Assembly (NCBI GenBank): GCA_944388165.1
Contig: CALXHS010000128.1
Coordinates: 1-45,951, forward strand
Reading direction: 5' to 3'
Length of the DNA stretch: 45,951 bases
Source: an uncultured Gemmiger sp.
GTDB lineage: Bacteria > Bacillota > Clostridia > Oscillospirales > Ruminococcaceae
A program made the position numbers and the translations under genes. Below, piece by piece: positions 38,949 through 45,951 of this stretch. Numbering within the stretch: position 1 is the first letter of the stretch; every line of letters starts with the position of its first letter. The notes below the pieces were generated by a model. The model did not search any database, had not been told where the DNA came from, and saw only the letters and a list, made by a program, of their open reading frames with translations.

Positions 38949-40050
38949 AACCTGGCTGAACGCCTTCCGCCGCACCCCCGGGGCCGCCCGGCTCGTGGAG
39001 GATATCCGCCGCCGCACGGAGAACCGCGCCCCTGTGCGCATTATGGAGATCTGCGGCACCCATACCATGGCCATTGCCAAGGCGGGGCTTCGGGAACTGC
39101 TGGCCCCGGGGGTGGAGCTGATCTCCGGCCCCGGGTGCCCGGTGTGCGTGACCCCCGCCGGGGATATGGATGCCGCCCTGGCGTTGTCCGCCCGGCCCGG
39201 TGTGACCCTTGCCACCTACGGCGACCTGCTGCGGGTGCCGGGCAGCGTGCGGGGAGATACCTTGCTGCGCCGCCGGGCTGCCGGGGCGGATGTGCGCACC
39301 GTCTATTCCGCCGCCGGCGCGGTGGAACTGGCCCGGACCAACCCCGACCGGGAAGTGGTGTTCCTGGGCGTGGGGTTCGAAACCACCGCCCCCGGCACCG
39401 CCGCCTGCGTGCTGGACGCCGCCGAAAACGGGGTGGCGAACTTTTCGGTGTTCTGTCTGCTCAAGCGCACCGAACCGGCCTTGCGGGCGCTGCTGAACGC
39501 CCCCGACTGCGGGGTGGACGCCCTGCTCTGCCCCGGGCATGTGGCCGCCGTCACCGGGGCGGATGCCTTTGGGTTCCTGCCCCGGGAATACGGCCTGCCC
39601 GCCGTGGTGGCAGGGTTCGAGGCGGTGGACGTGCTGTATGCCGTCTGGCGGCTGGTGCGCATGGTCTGCGACGGCACCCCCGCCCTGGAAAACGAATACA
39701 CCCGTCTGGTGACTGCGGGGGGCAACGCCGCCGCCCGGACCGCCGGGGACAAGGTCTTTGCCCCGGCCGACAGCCAGTGGCGGGGGCTGGGGGAGATCCC
39801 CAACAGCGGCCTTGCCCTGCGGAAGGAATACGCCCCCTTTGACGCCGCCGCCCGGTATGCCCTGCCCCGTCAGGCGGGCACCGAGCCCCCGGGCTGCCGG
39901 TGCGGGCAGGTCATCCGGGGGGCGCTGCGCCCGGATGAATGCCCGCTGTTCGGCAAACTCTGCCGCCCCGAAGACCCGGTGGGGCCCTGTATGGTATCCG
40001 GGGAAGGGGCCTGTGCCGCCGCCTGGAAGTACCGCCCCGCCGACGCCTGA
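38938..40050 (+). CDS. hypD: Hydrogenase Fe-cofactor assembly protein HypD
   Basis: The 370-residue protein has the HypD signatures: IMEICGTHTMAIAKAGL, SGPGCPVCVTP, FLGVGFETTAPGTA and GHVAAVTGADAF. The C-terminal [4Fe-4S]-binding cysteines are in CRCGQVIRGAL, CPLFGKLC, and GPCMVSGEGACAAAW. It is the platform on which the Fe(CN)2CO unit is built with HypC. The ATG at 38938 lies within the end of hypC, making an 11-nt overlap that suggests coupled translation. Confidence 0.96.
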   Translation: MLCETWLNAFRRTPGAARLVEDIRRRTENRAPVRIMEICGTHTMAIAKAGLRELLAPGVELISGPGCPVCVTPAGDMDAALALSARPGVTLATYGDLLRVPGSVRGDTLLRRRAAGADVRTVYSAAGAVELARTNPDREVVFLGVGFETTAPGTAACVLDAAENGVANFSVFCLLKRTEPALRALLNAPDCGVDALLCPGHVAAVTGADAFGFLPREYGLPAVVAGFEAVDVLYAVWRLVRMVCDGTPALENEYTRLVTAGGNAAARTAGDKVFAPADSQWRGLGEIPNSGLALRKEYAPFDAAARYALPRQAGTEPPGCRCGQVIRGALRPDECPLFGKLCRPEDPVGPCMVSGEGACAAAWKYRPADA

Positions 40051-40070
40051 ACCGATAGGAGATGGAAGAT

Positions 40071-41069
40071 ATGGACATGATCACCCTGGACCACGGCAGC
40101 GGCGGGCTGCGCACCGCCCAGCTCATTGAAGAGATTCTGGTCCCCGCCTTCGGCAACGCCGCCCTCAACGCCCTGGGGGACGGGGCGGTGCTGCCTGCCC
40201 TGGAAGGGCCGCCGGTGTTTTCCACCGACAGCTTCGTGGTCACCCCCTGGAAGTTCCCGGGGGGCGACATCGGCAAGCTGGCGGTGTGCGGCACCGTCAA
40301 CGACCTGTGCATGGCCGGGGGCAAGCCGCTGTACCTGAGCCTTGCCCTGATCCTGGAGGAGGGTCTGCCCATGGACGACCTGCGCACCGTGGTGGATTCC
40401 ATCGCCCGCACCGCGAAAGAAGCGGGGGTGCAGATCGTCACCGGCGACACCAAGGTGGTGGAACGGGACAGCGCCGACGGGCTGTACATCAACACGGCGG
40501 GCATCGGGGTGCTGCGGGCCCCGGGTCTGGGCCGGGCCGCACTGTGCCCGGGGGACGCGGTGCTCATCAGCGGCAGCGTGGGCTGTCACGGCGCCGCCGT
40601 CATGATGGCCCGGGGCGAACTGCCGGTGGAAGGTGACCTGCGCAGCGACTGCCGCCCCCTGCACGACCTGAGCGCCGCCGCCCTGGCCGCGGGCGGGGTG
40701 CGCATTCTCCGGGACCCCACCCGGGGCGGCGTGGCCACCACCCTGAACGAGTTTGTGGAGGGCGGGCCGCTGTGCATCGACCTGGAGGAAGAAGCCATCC
40801 CGGTGGACGAACCCGTGGCCGCCGCCTGCGACCTGCTGGGTCTGGACCCGCTGTATGCCGCCTGCGAAGGGCGGATGCTGGCCGTCACCGCCCCCGAATC
40901 CGCCGAAGCGGTTCTTTCCGCCCTGCGGGCTTTGCCCGGGGGCGAAGGCGCCTGCCGCATCGGCACGGTGGGGGATGCCCGCCCCGGCCGGGTGGTGCTG
41001 CACACCCCTTTGGGCGGCAGCCGTATTCTGGGCAAACTGACCGGGGCACAGCTGCCCCGCATCTGCTGA
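40071..41069 (+). CDS. hypE: Hydrogenase cyanide-ligand dehydratase HypE
   Basis: The 332-residue PurM-like ATPase starts MDMITLDHGSGGLRTAQLIE, with STDSFVVTPWKFPGGDIGKL, TGDTKVVER and RDPTRGGVATTLNEF. It ends in PRIC, the C-terminal Cys on which the carbamoyl group is dehydrated to thiocyanate. The ATG at 40071 is 9 bp from AGGAG at 40057-40061; the ATG at 40062 directly abuts that site. It closes the operon and is followed by a strong terminator. Confidence 0.96.
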   Translation: MDMITLDHGSGGLRTAQLIEEILVPAFGNAALNALGDGAVLPALEGPPVFSTDSFVVTPWKFPGGDIGKLAVCGTVNDLCMAGGKPLYLSLALILEEGLPMDDLRTVVDSIARTAKEAGVQIVTGDTKVVERDSADGLYINTAGIGVLRAPGLGRAALCPGDAVLISGSVGCHGAAVMMARGELPVEGDLRSDCRPLHDLSAAALAAGGVRILRDPTRGGVATTLNEFVEGGPLCIDLEEEAIPVDEPVAAACDLLGLDPLYAACEGRMLAVTAPESAEAVLSALRALPGGEGACRIGTVGDARPGRVVLHTPLGGSRILGKLTGAQLPRIC

Positions 41070-41076
41070 ATCCGCA

Positions 41077-41117
41077 AAGAGGGAAAGGCCCTTGCCGGGG
41101 CTGTTCCCTCTTTTTTG
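41077..41117 (+). terminator. Terminator of the hyp operon
   Basis: AAGAGGGAA (41077-41085) pairs with TTCCCTCTT (41104-41112), with an inner AGGCCC/GGGGCT extension, followed by further T. Confidence 0.9.
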
Positions 41118-41193
41118 CTTGGTTCCGAAAGAATCCCGCAACATTGGCGTGGGATACTGTATCGGAGAATCCCAGCGCCAAGGAGGAATGTGT

Positions 41194-41859
41194 ATGTATC
41201 CGGTGCTTGTGGTGGATGACGAAGCCCCCATTGCCGACCTCATCACCATTACCCTGTCCCAGATCGGGCTGCCCTGTGTACAGGCCCACAGCGGCAGCGA
41301 AGCCGCCGACCTCATCGAAACACAGCGGTTCGACCTGATCCTGCTGGACGTGATGCTGCCCGACGTGGACGGCTTTGAGCTGATGGAGTACATCCGCCCC
41401 ACCGGTACGCCGGTGATCTTTCTCACCGCCCGCACCGCCGTGGACGACCGGGTGCGGGGGCTGCACCTGGGAGCTTACGACTACATCGTCAAACCCTTTG
41501 CCGCCCCCGAACTGCTGGCCCGGGTGGAAGGGGTGCTGCGCCATTCCGGGCGGCGGGACACCCTGCTCCGGGCCTGGGACGTGGTGGTGGACCCGGAAGC
41601 CCGCACCGCCGCCAGGAATGGGGAGCCGGTGCCCCTGACGCCCCATGAATTCGACCTGCTTCTGGCCCTTTTGCACAACCGGGGCATCACCCTTTACCGC
41701 AGCGCCTTGCTGGAACTGGTGTGGGGGATGGACGCCGAGCCCTCCAACCGGACCCTGGACATCCACATGTCCCGCCTGCGGCGCAAGCTGGGTTGGGAAA
41801 AACACATCCGCACCGTGCCCCGGGTGGGCTATATGTTGGAGGTGGAAAAAACGCCATGA
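41194..41859 (+). CDS. OmpR-family response regulator
   Basis: The 221-residue protein has a receiver domain with VVDDEAPIADL (acid pocket), the phosphorylation site LILLDVMLPDVDGFEL (Asp near residue 51), FLTART, and YIVKPFAAPELLARV (Lys). The winged-helix DNA-binding domain ends SNRTLDIHMSRLRRKLGWE. Of two in-frame ATGs, the second (41194) has proper spacing from AAGGAGGA; the first (41188) abuts it. Its stop overlaps the kinase start (ATGA). Target genes are unknown; the coupled gene at 43262 and the lipoprotein downstream are candidates. Confidence 0.95.
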   Translation: MYPVLVVDDEAPIADLITITLSQIGLPCVQAHSGSEAADLIETQRFDLILLDVMLPDVDGFELMEYIRPTGTPVIFLTARTAVDDRVRGLHLGAYDYIVKPFAAPELLARVEGVLRHSGRRDTLLRAWDVVVDPEARTAARNGEPVPLTPHEFDLLLALLHNRGITLYRSALLELVWGMDAEPSNRTLDIHMSRLRRKLGWEKHIRTVPRVGYMLEVEKTP

Positions 41860-43265
41860 CTTTTTCCAGCAAGCTGACCTTGGGCATCCTGCTGCTGCTC
41901 TGCCTGACCCTGTCCATCGGCGGCGGATGGACCATCGACCAGAATCTGCAGGCCGCCCTGCTGAGTTCCCAGACCCAGAACACCGCCTTTCACCAGCGGG
42001 AACGCAGCGCCCTGGAACAGGCCCTGCGGGCTGACGACGCCCGCAGCACCGGCGCCGCCGCCCGGTCGGTACAGAATTACGCCGGGGAACTGCAAAGTTC
42101 GGTGGGAGCACAATCCTTCTGCTTTTCGGTGATGGATGAACAGGGCACCACCCTGTATTCCAGCCTGCCCCGGGCCGTGCGCTACGATGTGCTGCGCAGC
42201 GCCATTGCCGCAGGCTCCCAGTCGGTGACCTTCTGCTATCCCGGTTCCAGCAGATACATGGTGCTGGCTTCGCCCCTGCAGGGCACCATGGAAGGGCTCT
42301 GGCTGGTCAGCGTCTACGACATCACCGCCCTGTTTACCGAGCGGGAACGGCAGCTCCGGCAGTATCTGCTGCTGGAAGTCACCGCCCTGGTTCTGGCGGG
42401 GACGGCGGCGGCCTGGTTTTCCCACCGGATGACCCGGCCGCTGCGGGCGCTGCAGTCCGCCGCCCGGTCCATGGCCGAAGGCGCCTACGACCGGAGGGTG
42501 CCCTCCTGCCGTCAGGCGGAATTCGACGCCCTGGGGCAGGATTTCAACCAGATGGCCGCCGCGGTGGAAAGCCGGGTGGACGCCCTGCAGCAGGAATCCC
42601 AGCGGCAGACCCGGTTTGTGGCGGCTTTCACCCACGAACTCAAGACCCCCATGACCTCCATTCTGGGCTACGCCGACCTGCTGCGCATGGGGGAACAGCC
42701 CCCGGAACGCCGCCGCCAGGCCGCCGACTACATCTACCACGAGTCCAAACGGCTGGAGACCCTGAGCCGCCAGCTTCTCCAGCTGCTGGGCCTGCAGCAG
42801 GGGGGGATCATCCTTTCGCCGGTGGCGGTGCGGCTGGTGTTTGCGGACGTGCGCCGCAGCCTGCCCCAGGATTTTCCCGCCGCCATCTGCACGGACTGTG
42901 ATCCCGGCGCAGTGGTGCTGGCCGACCGGTCCCTTCTTGGGGATCTGGTGCGCAATCTGGTGCTGAACGCCGCCAACGCCGGGCCCAAGGACGGGGCGGT
43001 GCACCTTGCCTGCACCCGGCGGGAGGGCGGCTGGGAGCTTTCGGTCACCGACACCGGCTGCGGCATGGCGGCGGAGGAGCTGCCCCGCATCACCGAAGCC
43101 TTTTACATGGTGGACAAGAGCCGGGCCCGCCGGGCAGGAGGCAGCGGCCTGGGGCTGAGCCTGTGCGCCGAGATCGCCCGGGCCCACGGTACCGCCCTGG
43201 AATTTGAGAGCCGGCCCGGCAAAGGCACCACCGTGCGGCTGCTGCTGAAGGAGGGAACGGAATGA
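41856..43265 (+). CDS. Membrane sensor histidine kinase
   Basis: The 469-residue kinase has a first helix at about residues 7-27, an extracytoplasmic sensor region of about 130 residues without a recognisable ligand motif, a second helix near 170-190, a HAMP linker (MTRPLRALQSAARSMAEGAY) and the HisKA box AAFTHELKTPMTSILGY. The ATPase motifs follow: VRNLVLNAANAG, DTGCGM and GGSGLGLSLCAEIA. In the N-box the usual NLxxNAxK residue is replaced by G, a minor variant. It overlaps the regulator upstream and the accessory gene downstream by 4 nt each, so all three are made together. Confidence 0.94.
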   Translation: MTFSSKLTLGILLLLCLTLSIGGGWTIDQNLQAALLSSQTQNTAFHQRERSALEQALRADDARSTGAAARSVQNYAGELQSSVGAQSFCFSVMDEQGTTLYSSLPRAVRYDVLRSAIAAGSQSVTFCYPGSSRYMVLASPLQGTMEGLWLVSVYDITALFTERERQLRQYLLLEVTALVLAGTAAAWFSHRMTRPLRALQSAARSMAEGAYDRRVPSCRQAEFDALGQDFNQMAAAVESRVDALQQESQRQTRFVAAFTHELKTPMTSILGYADLLRMGEQPPERRRQAADYIYHESKRLETLSRQLLQLLGLQQGGIILSPVAVRLVFADVRRSLPQDFPAAICTDCDPGAVVLADRSLLGDLVRNLVLNAANAGPKDGAVHLACTRREGGWELSVTDTGCGMAAEELPRITEAFYMVDKSRARRAGGSGLGLSLCAEIARAHGTALEFESRPGKGTTVRLLLKEGTE

Positions 43266-43960
43266 AAAAAGGCATTTTGCCCACGGCGGCGGCTTTGCTG
43301 GTCTGCGCCGCCCTGCTGGGAGTACCGGCCCTGTGGGCCCGCCTGTCCGACGCCCGCCGCCTGAACTCCGTCCAGCCCCGCCCCACCCTGGCGGGCGCTT
43401 TAAATGAGGAAGCCCGGGCCATCCCGGTCTTGTATGAACTTCACTCCGGCACATCGGACACCTCTTCCACCGACCGGGAAGAGCTGCCCGAGCCCGACCT
43501 TGCCGACCTCTGCGCCGAAGCGGCCGAACCGGTGTCCGCCCTGGCGGATGCGGGGGTGATCTCCGCCGGGGAAAAGGCCCGGCTGGACGCCCTGCTGGCC
43601 CAGGCCCCTCTGCAGTATTACCGCCAGAACAGCGGCGCCCTGCAAAGCCTCAGCCTGGTCTGGCCCCAGCAGGATGCAGCCGCTTCCACCGCTGCCATCC
43701 ATTTGTCCCGTCAGACCGCCACCGGGGTGTATGTTTCCTTCGGCCTTTCGGTGGGCGGCGACCTGGACGCCGAGACCCGGCTGCGGGCCTGGCTGGTCAT
43801 GCTGGGGGTGGATGTGCTGGGTGACTGGGAGCCGGTGGACACCGGCAGCTATGCCGACACCTTCGCCCTGTATTCCGCCAAAGGGCAGGCCACCGCCTAC
43901 TGTACCGCCGCTGCCGGCTGGGTGAATCTGCAGCTTTCCAAAGGCTCTCTCACCTTCTGA
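43262..43960 (+). CDS. Exported protein of unknown function coupled to the two-component system
   Basis: The 232-residue protein has a signal peptide or anchor at residues 4-27 (basic start, then GILPTAAALLVCAALLGVPA). The rest is hydrophilic and rich in Ala, Asp and Leu, with a helical-looking middle (EPDLADLCAEAAEPVSALAD) and a beta-rich end (GVYVSFGLSVGGDLD, GWVNLQLSKGSL). I do not recognise a domain. The 4-nt overlap with the kinase gene argues for a shared job, for example as an extracytoplasmic partner that tunes the kinase. Compare YycH/YycI-type accessory proteins, which it does not obviously resemble in sequence. Confidence 0.7.
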   Translation: MKKGILPTAAALLVCAALLGVPALWARLSDARRLNSVQPRPTLAGALNEEARAIPVLYELHSGTSDTSSTDREELPEPDLADLCAEAAEPVSALADAGVISAGEKARLDALLAQAPLQYYRQNSGALQSLSLVWPQQDAAASTAAIHLSRQTATGVYVSFGLSVGGDLDAETRLRAWLVMLGVDVLGDWEPVDTGSYADTFALYSAKGQATAYCTAAAGWVNLQLSKGSLTF

Positions 43961-44021
43961 AAGAAGTTTGCCACATGGACAGGGCAGAATGAAGGCAGAT
44001 CAACACAAGGAGGGTTCACCC

Positions 44022-45311
44022 ATGAAACAACGCCTGCTCTCTCTGGTTCTGGCCGCCGCTTTGCTGGCCGGATGCTCAGCCCCTGCTTCCGGCACGGCCG
44101 ACACCACCCCCGATACTGCCGGGAACATTTCCGGCGAAAGCGAAGGGACCGCCGCCGGAACCACCGCTCCCACCGGGCTGCATGTGCTCAGCGCCGGGGA
44201 CGAGGACGGATTTTATTCCGCCGGGTCCTCGGTGGATGCGGGGATGGACCGGCTGAATTATGTGGACTATGCCGCCCTGACCGCCGCGCCCCTGTGTGCC
44301 GACCCGGCCTGCACCCACAATTCCGACAGCTGCACCGCCCGCCTGCCCGAAGGCCAGACCCTGTATGGGGTGAAGATCCTGGACGAAAACCGGCTGGTCC
44401 TGATGGCCGCCCGGTCTCCGGATTACTGGCCGGTGCTGTACACCACCGCCCGGGACGGGTCCGACCGGCAGCTGCTGTATGAGGGCAGCGAAACCGCCTA
44501 TCTTTCGGTGGGGAATACCCTGCTCATGGCGGACGGGGAATATGTGTATTTCTGCGTCACCGAGGAAGACCCCGAGGATCCGGCGCTTTCCGGCGGGCTG
44601 TACCGGGTGCCGGTGATGGGCGGCGAAGCCCAGCGGCTGTTCACCACCACCAACCACACCATGGTGGGCGTGGTGGACGGGCGCATCCTCTGCGTGGCTT
44701 ACGACCTGACCGACGGTACCGGCGCCGGGAACCGGCACCTGCGGCTGTATGACCTGGACGGCAGTTACACCGACCTGATGAACTGGACCGACGCCGACCC
44801 GGCCCGCAGCTTTGCGGTGGACGGGGACCGCATCCTGTGGCTGGACCAGAGCGGCACCGCCGGCTGGCTGAAACCGGACGGCAGTTCCGGGCAGGTCACG
44901 CCGGAATGGCCCTTTGCGGTGGGCGCCGGCGAGGGGGAAAAGCTGCTGAATCCGGACAGCCGTACCCCGGTGCTGGAAGGCCAGCTGATGGTCAATGCCA
45001 CCGGGATTGGTTCCGACGTCGTGGTGGACCGCTATGCCCTGGACCCGGACACCGGCGCCCTGACGGCCTTGCCCCTTTCCTACGTGGCCGGGGAACAGAC
45101 GCGCCCCATCGACCTGGTTGCCCAGGTGGACGGCAAGGTGCTGTGCACCTTCGCCGTGAACTGGGAACCCGCCGAGTATGTGAGTGAAGACGGAACGAAC
45201 ACGAACACCCTGCAAGGGTCCACCCGCATCGGTCTGCTGAGCCTGGAGGAGCTTTGGACCGGGAACCCCAATTATGAGGAGATCACCTGCACCTGCCCCA
45301 TGGTGCTGTGA
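44022..45311 (+). CDS. Beta-propeller-like lipoprotein with a Cys/His motif
   Basis: The 429-residue protein has a lipoprotein signal (MKQRLLSLVLAAALLAGC, lipobox LLAGC) and a Thr/Ser/Gly-rich linker. A short motif CADPACTHNSDSC lies near residue 90, where three Cys and a His could bind a metal or form disulfides. The rest is made of repeated beta-strand units such as GSDRQLLYEGSETAYLSVG and SGGLYRVPVMGGEAQRLF, suggesting a DUF5050/WD-like propeller. Related proteins are common in gut Clostridia and have no assigned function. AAGGAGGG at 44007-44014 sets the start. It lies 61 bp after the two-component operon and ends in a strong terminator. Confidence 0.75.
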   Translation: MKQRLLSLVLAAALLAGCSAPASGTADTTPDTAGNISGESEGTAAGTTAPTGLHVLSAGDEDGFYSAGSSVDAGMDRLNYVDYAALTAAPLCADPACTHNSDSCTARLPEGQTLYGVKILDENRLVLMAARSPDYWPVLYTTARDGSDRQLLYEGSETAYLSVGNTLLMADGEYVYFCVTEEDPEDPALSGGLYRVPVMGGEAQRLFTTTNHTMVGVVDGRILCVAYDLTDGTGAGNRHLRLYDLDGSYTDLMNWTDADPARSFAVDGDRILWLDQSGTAGWLKPDGSSGQVTPEWPFAVGAGEGEKLLNPDSRTPVLEGQLMVNATGIGSDVVVDRYALDPDTGALTALPLSYVAGEQTRPIDLVAQVDGKVLCTFAVNWEPAEYVSEDGTNTNTLQGSTRIGLLSLEELWTGNPNYEEITCTCPMVL

Positions 45312-45323
45312 ACCCTGTACAAA

Positions 45324-45367
45324 AAAAGACCGGCCTCCGTATCGCTGGATACGGGGGCCGGTCTTTT
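45324..45367. terminator. Bidirectional terminator between lipoprotein and DUF2798 genes
   Basis: AAAAGACCGGCC and CCGTATC pair with GATACGG and GGCCGGTCTTTT (45324-45367) with a 4-nt loop and a small internal mismatch. T-runs lie on both outer sides, so it can stop both converging transcripts. Confidence 0.93.
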
Positions 45368-45376
45368 GGTATGGGC

Positions 45377-45853
45377 TCAGTGCTGGTTCCGGGCAGCAGC
45401 GTTCAGCTGCCCGCGGAAGATGTTACGGAAGATCAGCCGGGTCAGGGGACCGGCGAACAGAAGCTGCCAGATCAGGGCCATGGGCATGTTGCAGCCCCAG
45501 GTCTGCACCCAGGTACCGAAGCTGGGTTCCTTGAACAGCAGGGTGGCGATCAGGCTCATGGTGGGGCACATGATGCAGACGATCATGGTGGAGATGGCGT
45601 AGGTGATGACCTGGGGACGGTCTGTAGGGCGCACCACCGTGAAGGCCAGCCTGGTGGCCAGCTTTTCCACCACGAAGAATTCCAGCACGATGGCGATGGG
45701 CATCATGATGGGCATTTCGTGCAGGGCCATCACAAAAGTGGCGTTGGTGACACCGCCGGTGTTCAGCGCCACATTGTAGACGATCATGCCGTATACCATG
45801 ATGATGGCCATGATGACGGTGTAAACGATGTTCTGGACTTTGGTCTGGGGCAT
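45377..45853 (-). CDS. DUF2798 membrane protein
   Basis: The 158-residue protein has four predicted helices: IVYTVIMAIIMVYGMIVYN, MPIMMPIAIVLEFFVVEKL, ITYAISTMIVCIMCPTMSLI and MPMALIWQLLFAGPLTRLI. This is a tandem form of the DUF2798 fold, whose function is unknown. Members are often controlled by MarR-type repressors, but none is in view. The start at 45853 follows AAAGGAGAAACC; the longer frame to 45916 runs through the hairpin-terminator and is unlikely. Confidence 0.8.
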   Translation of the reverse strand: MPQTKVQNIVYTVIMAIIMVYGMIVYNVALNTGGVTNATFVMALHEMPIMMPIAIVLEFFVVEKLATRLAFTVVRPTDRPQVITYAISTMIVCIMCPTMSLIATLLFKEPSFGTWVQTWGCNMPMALIWQLLFAGPLTRLIFRNIFRGQLNAAARNQH

Positions 45854-45880
45854 TGGTTTCTCCTTTTCTGTTTTGGGCAT

Positions 45881-45928
45881 AAAAAAAGAAAAGCAGCGGG
45901 GGCAACCTTTCGCCACTCGCTACTTTTC
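45881..45928 (-). terminator. Hairpin-U-tract upstream of the DUF2798 gene
   Basis: Minus strand GAAAAGTAGCG (45928-45918) pairs with CGCTGCTTTTC (45898-45888), one G-T pair, with an inner GGCG/CGCC-like helix, then seven T (45887-45881). It is either a leader attenuator or the end of a gene beyond the right edge. Only 23 bp remain in the window. Confidence 0.7.
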
Positions 45929-45951
45929 TTCACTACGACTACCAGTAATTA

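Noticed and set aside
45881-45951. Known riboswitch class in the right-edge leader
   Set aside because: The inner loops do not match any consensus I can recall, and the 5' part is outside the window.

Overview
The window is GC-rich, gene-dense chromosomal DNA from a strictly anaerobic, fermentative gut-type member of the Clostridia. Gene content, strong AGGAGG ribosome binding sites, sigma-A promoters and two interspersed short repeats suggest an Oscillospiraceae/Ruminococcaceae relative of Gemmiger, Subdoligranulum or Faecalibacterium. That placement is inferred from protein character and style, not from a database search. I saw no rRNA, tRNA, CRISPR array, insertion sequence or prophage.

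Layout. 1-2234: the 5' part of a GH3 beta-glucosidase and, divergently, NADP-type glutamate dehydrogenase. 2236-2563: a mosaic of short hairpin repeats that runs into the 3' end of the next gene. 2438-10123: glycerol metabolism in two transcription units, a three-gene anaerobic glycerol-3-phosphate dehydrogenase operon on the minus strand and glpP-glpK on the plus strand. Both start with a promoter followed by an intrinsic terminator in the untranslated leader, as expected for GlpP antitermination. Between them lies a hydrolase/membrane fusion protein that also has a leader terminator. 10274-12878: a Zn/Cd efflux cassette (ArsR-family repressor, free-standing HMA metallochaperone, P1B ATPase). 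12941-18462: a SpoIIQ-like LytM protein, a GH51 arabinofuranosidase, a DJ-1 protein, a small membrane protein, an esterase and an orphan PTS IIC protein. 18582-21568: a second LytM protein and an ars-type operon (ArsR, YraQ-type permease, redox thioredoxin, ArsC). 21581-27600: a maltodextrin-type ABC importer with LacI regulator and 4-alpha-glucanotransferase. 27625-30143: a FeoA-FeoB fusion for ferrous iron.

30156-41117 is the most coherent block: a six-subunit energy-converting [NiFe] hydrogenase (echABCDEF, minus strand), back to back with a complete maturation set hypA-hypB-hypF-hypC-hypD-hypE (plus strand) across a 203-bp divergent promoter region. Together these could make a membrane hydrogenase that couples reduced ferredoxin to H2 and an ion gradient. 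The neighbouring FeoAB could supply iron, although its link to the hydrogenase is only positional. The large subunit ends at the last nickel-binding motif, and no maturation endopeptidase is present.

41194-45853: a two-component system translationally coupled to an exported protein of unknown function, then a beta-propeller-like lipoprotein, then a DUF2798 membrane protein at the right edge, also preceded by a hairpin-U-tract.

Most genes belong to known families. The points most likely to be new are the shared leader motif of the two glycerol units, the repeat-encoded tail of the DUF1667 protein, the paired ArsR boxes, the leader terminator of the hydrolase/membrane fusion, and the sigma-F-like promoter before the SpoIIQ-like gene.
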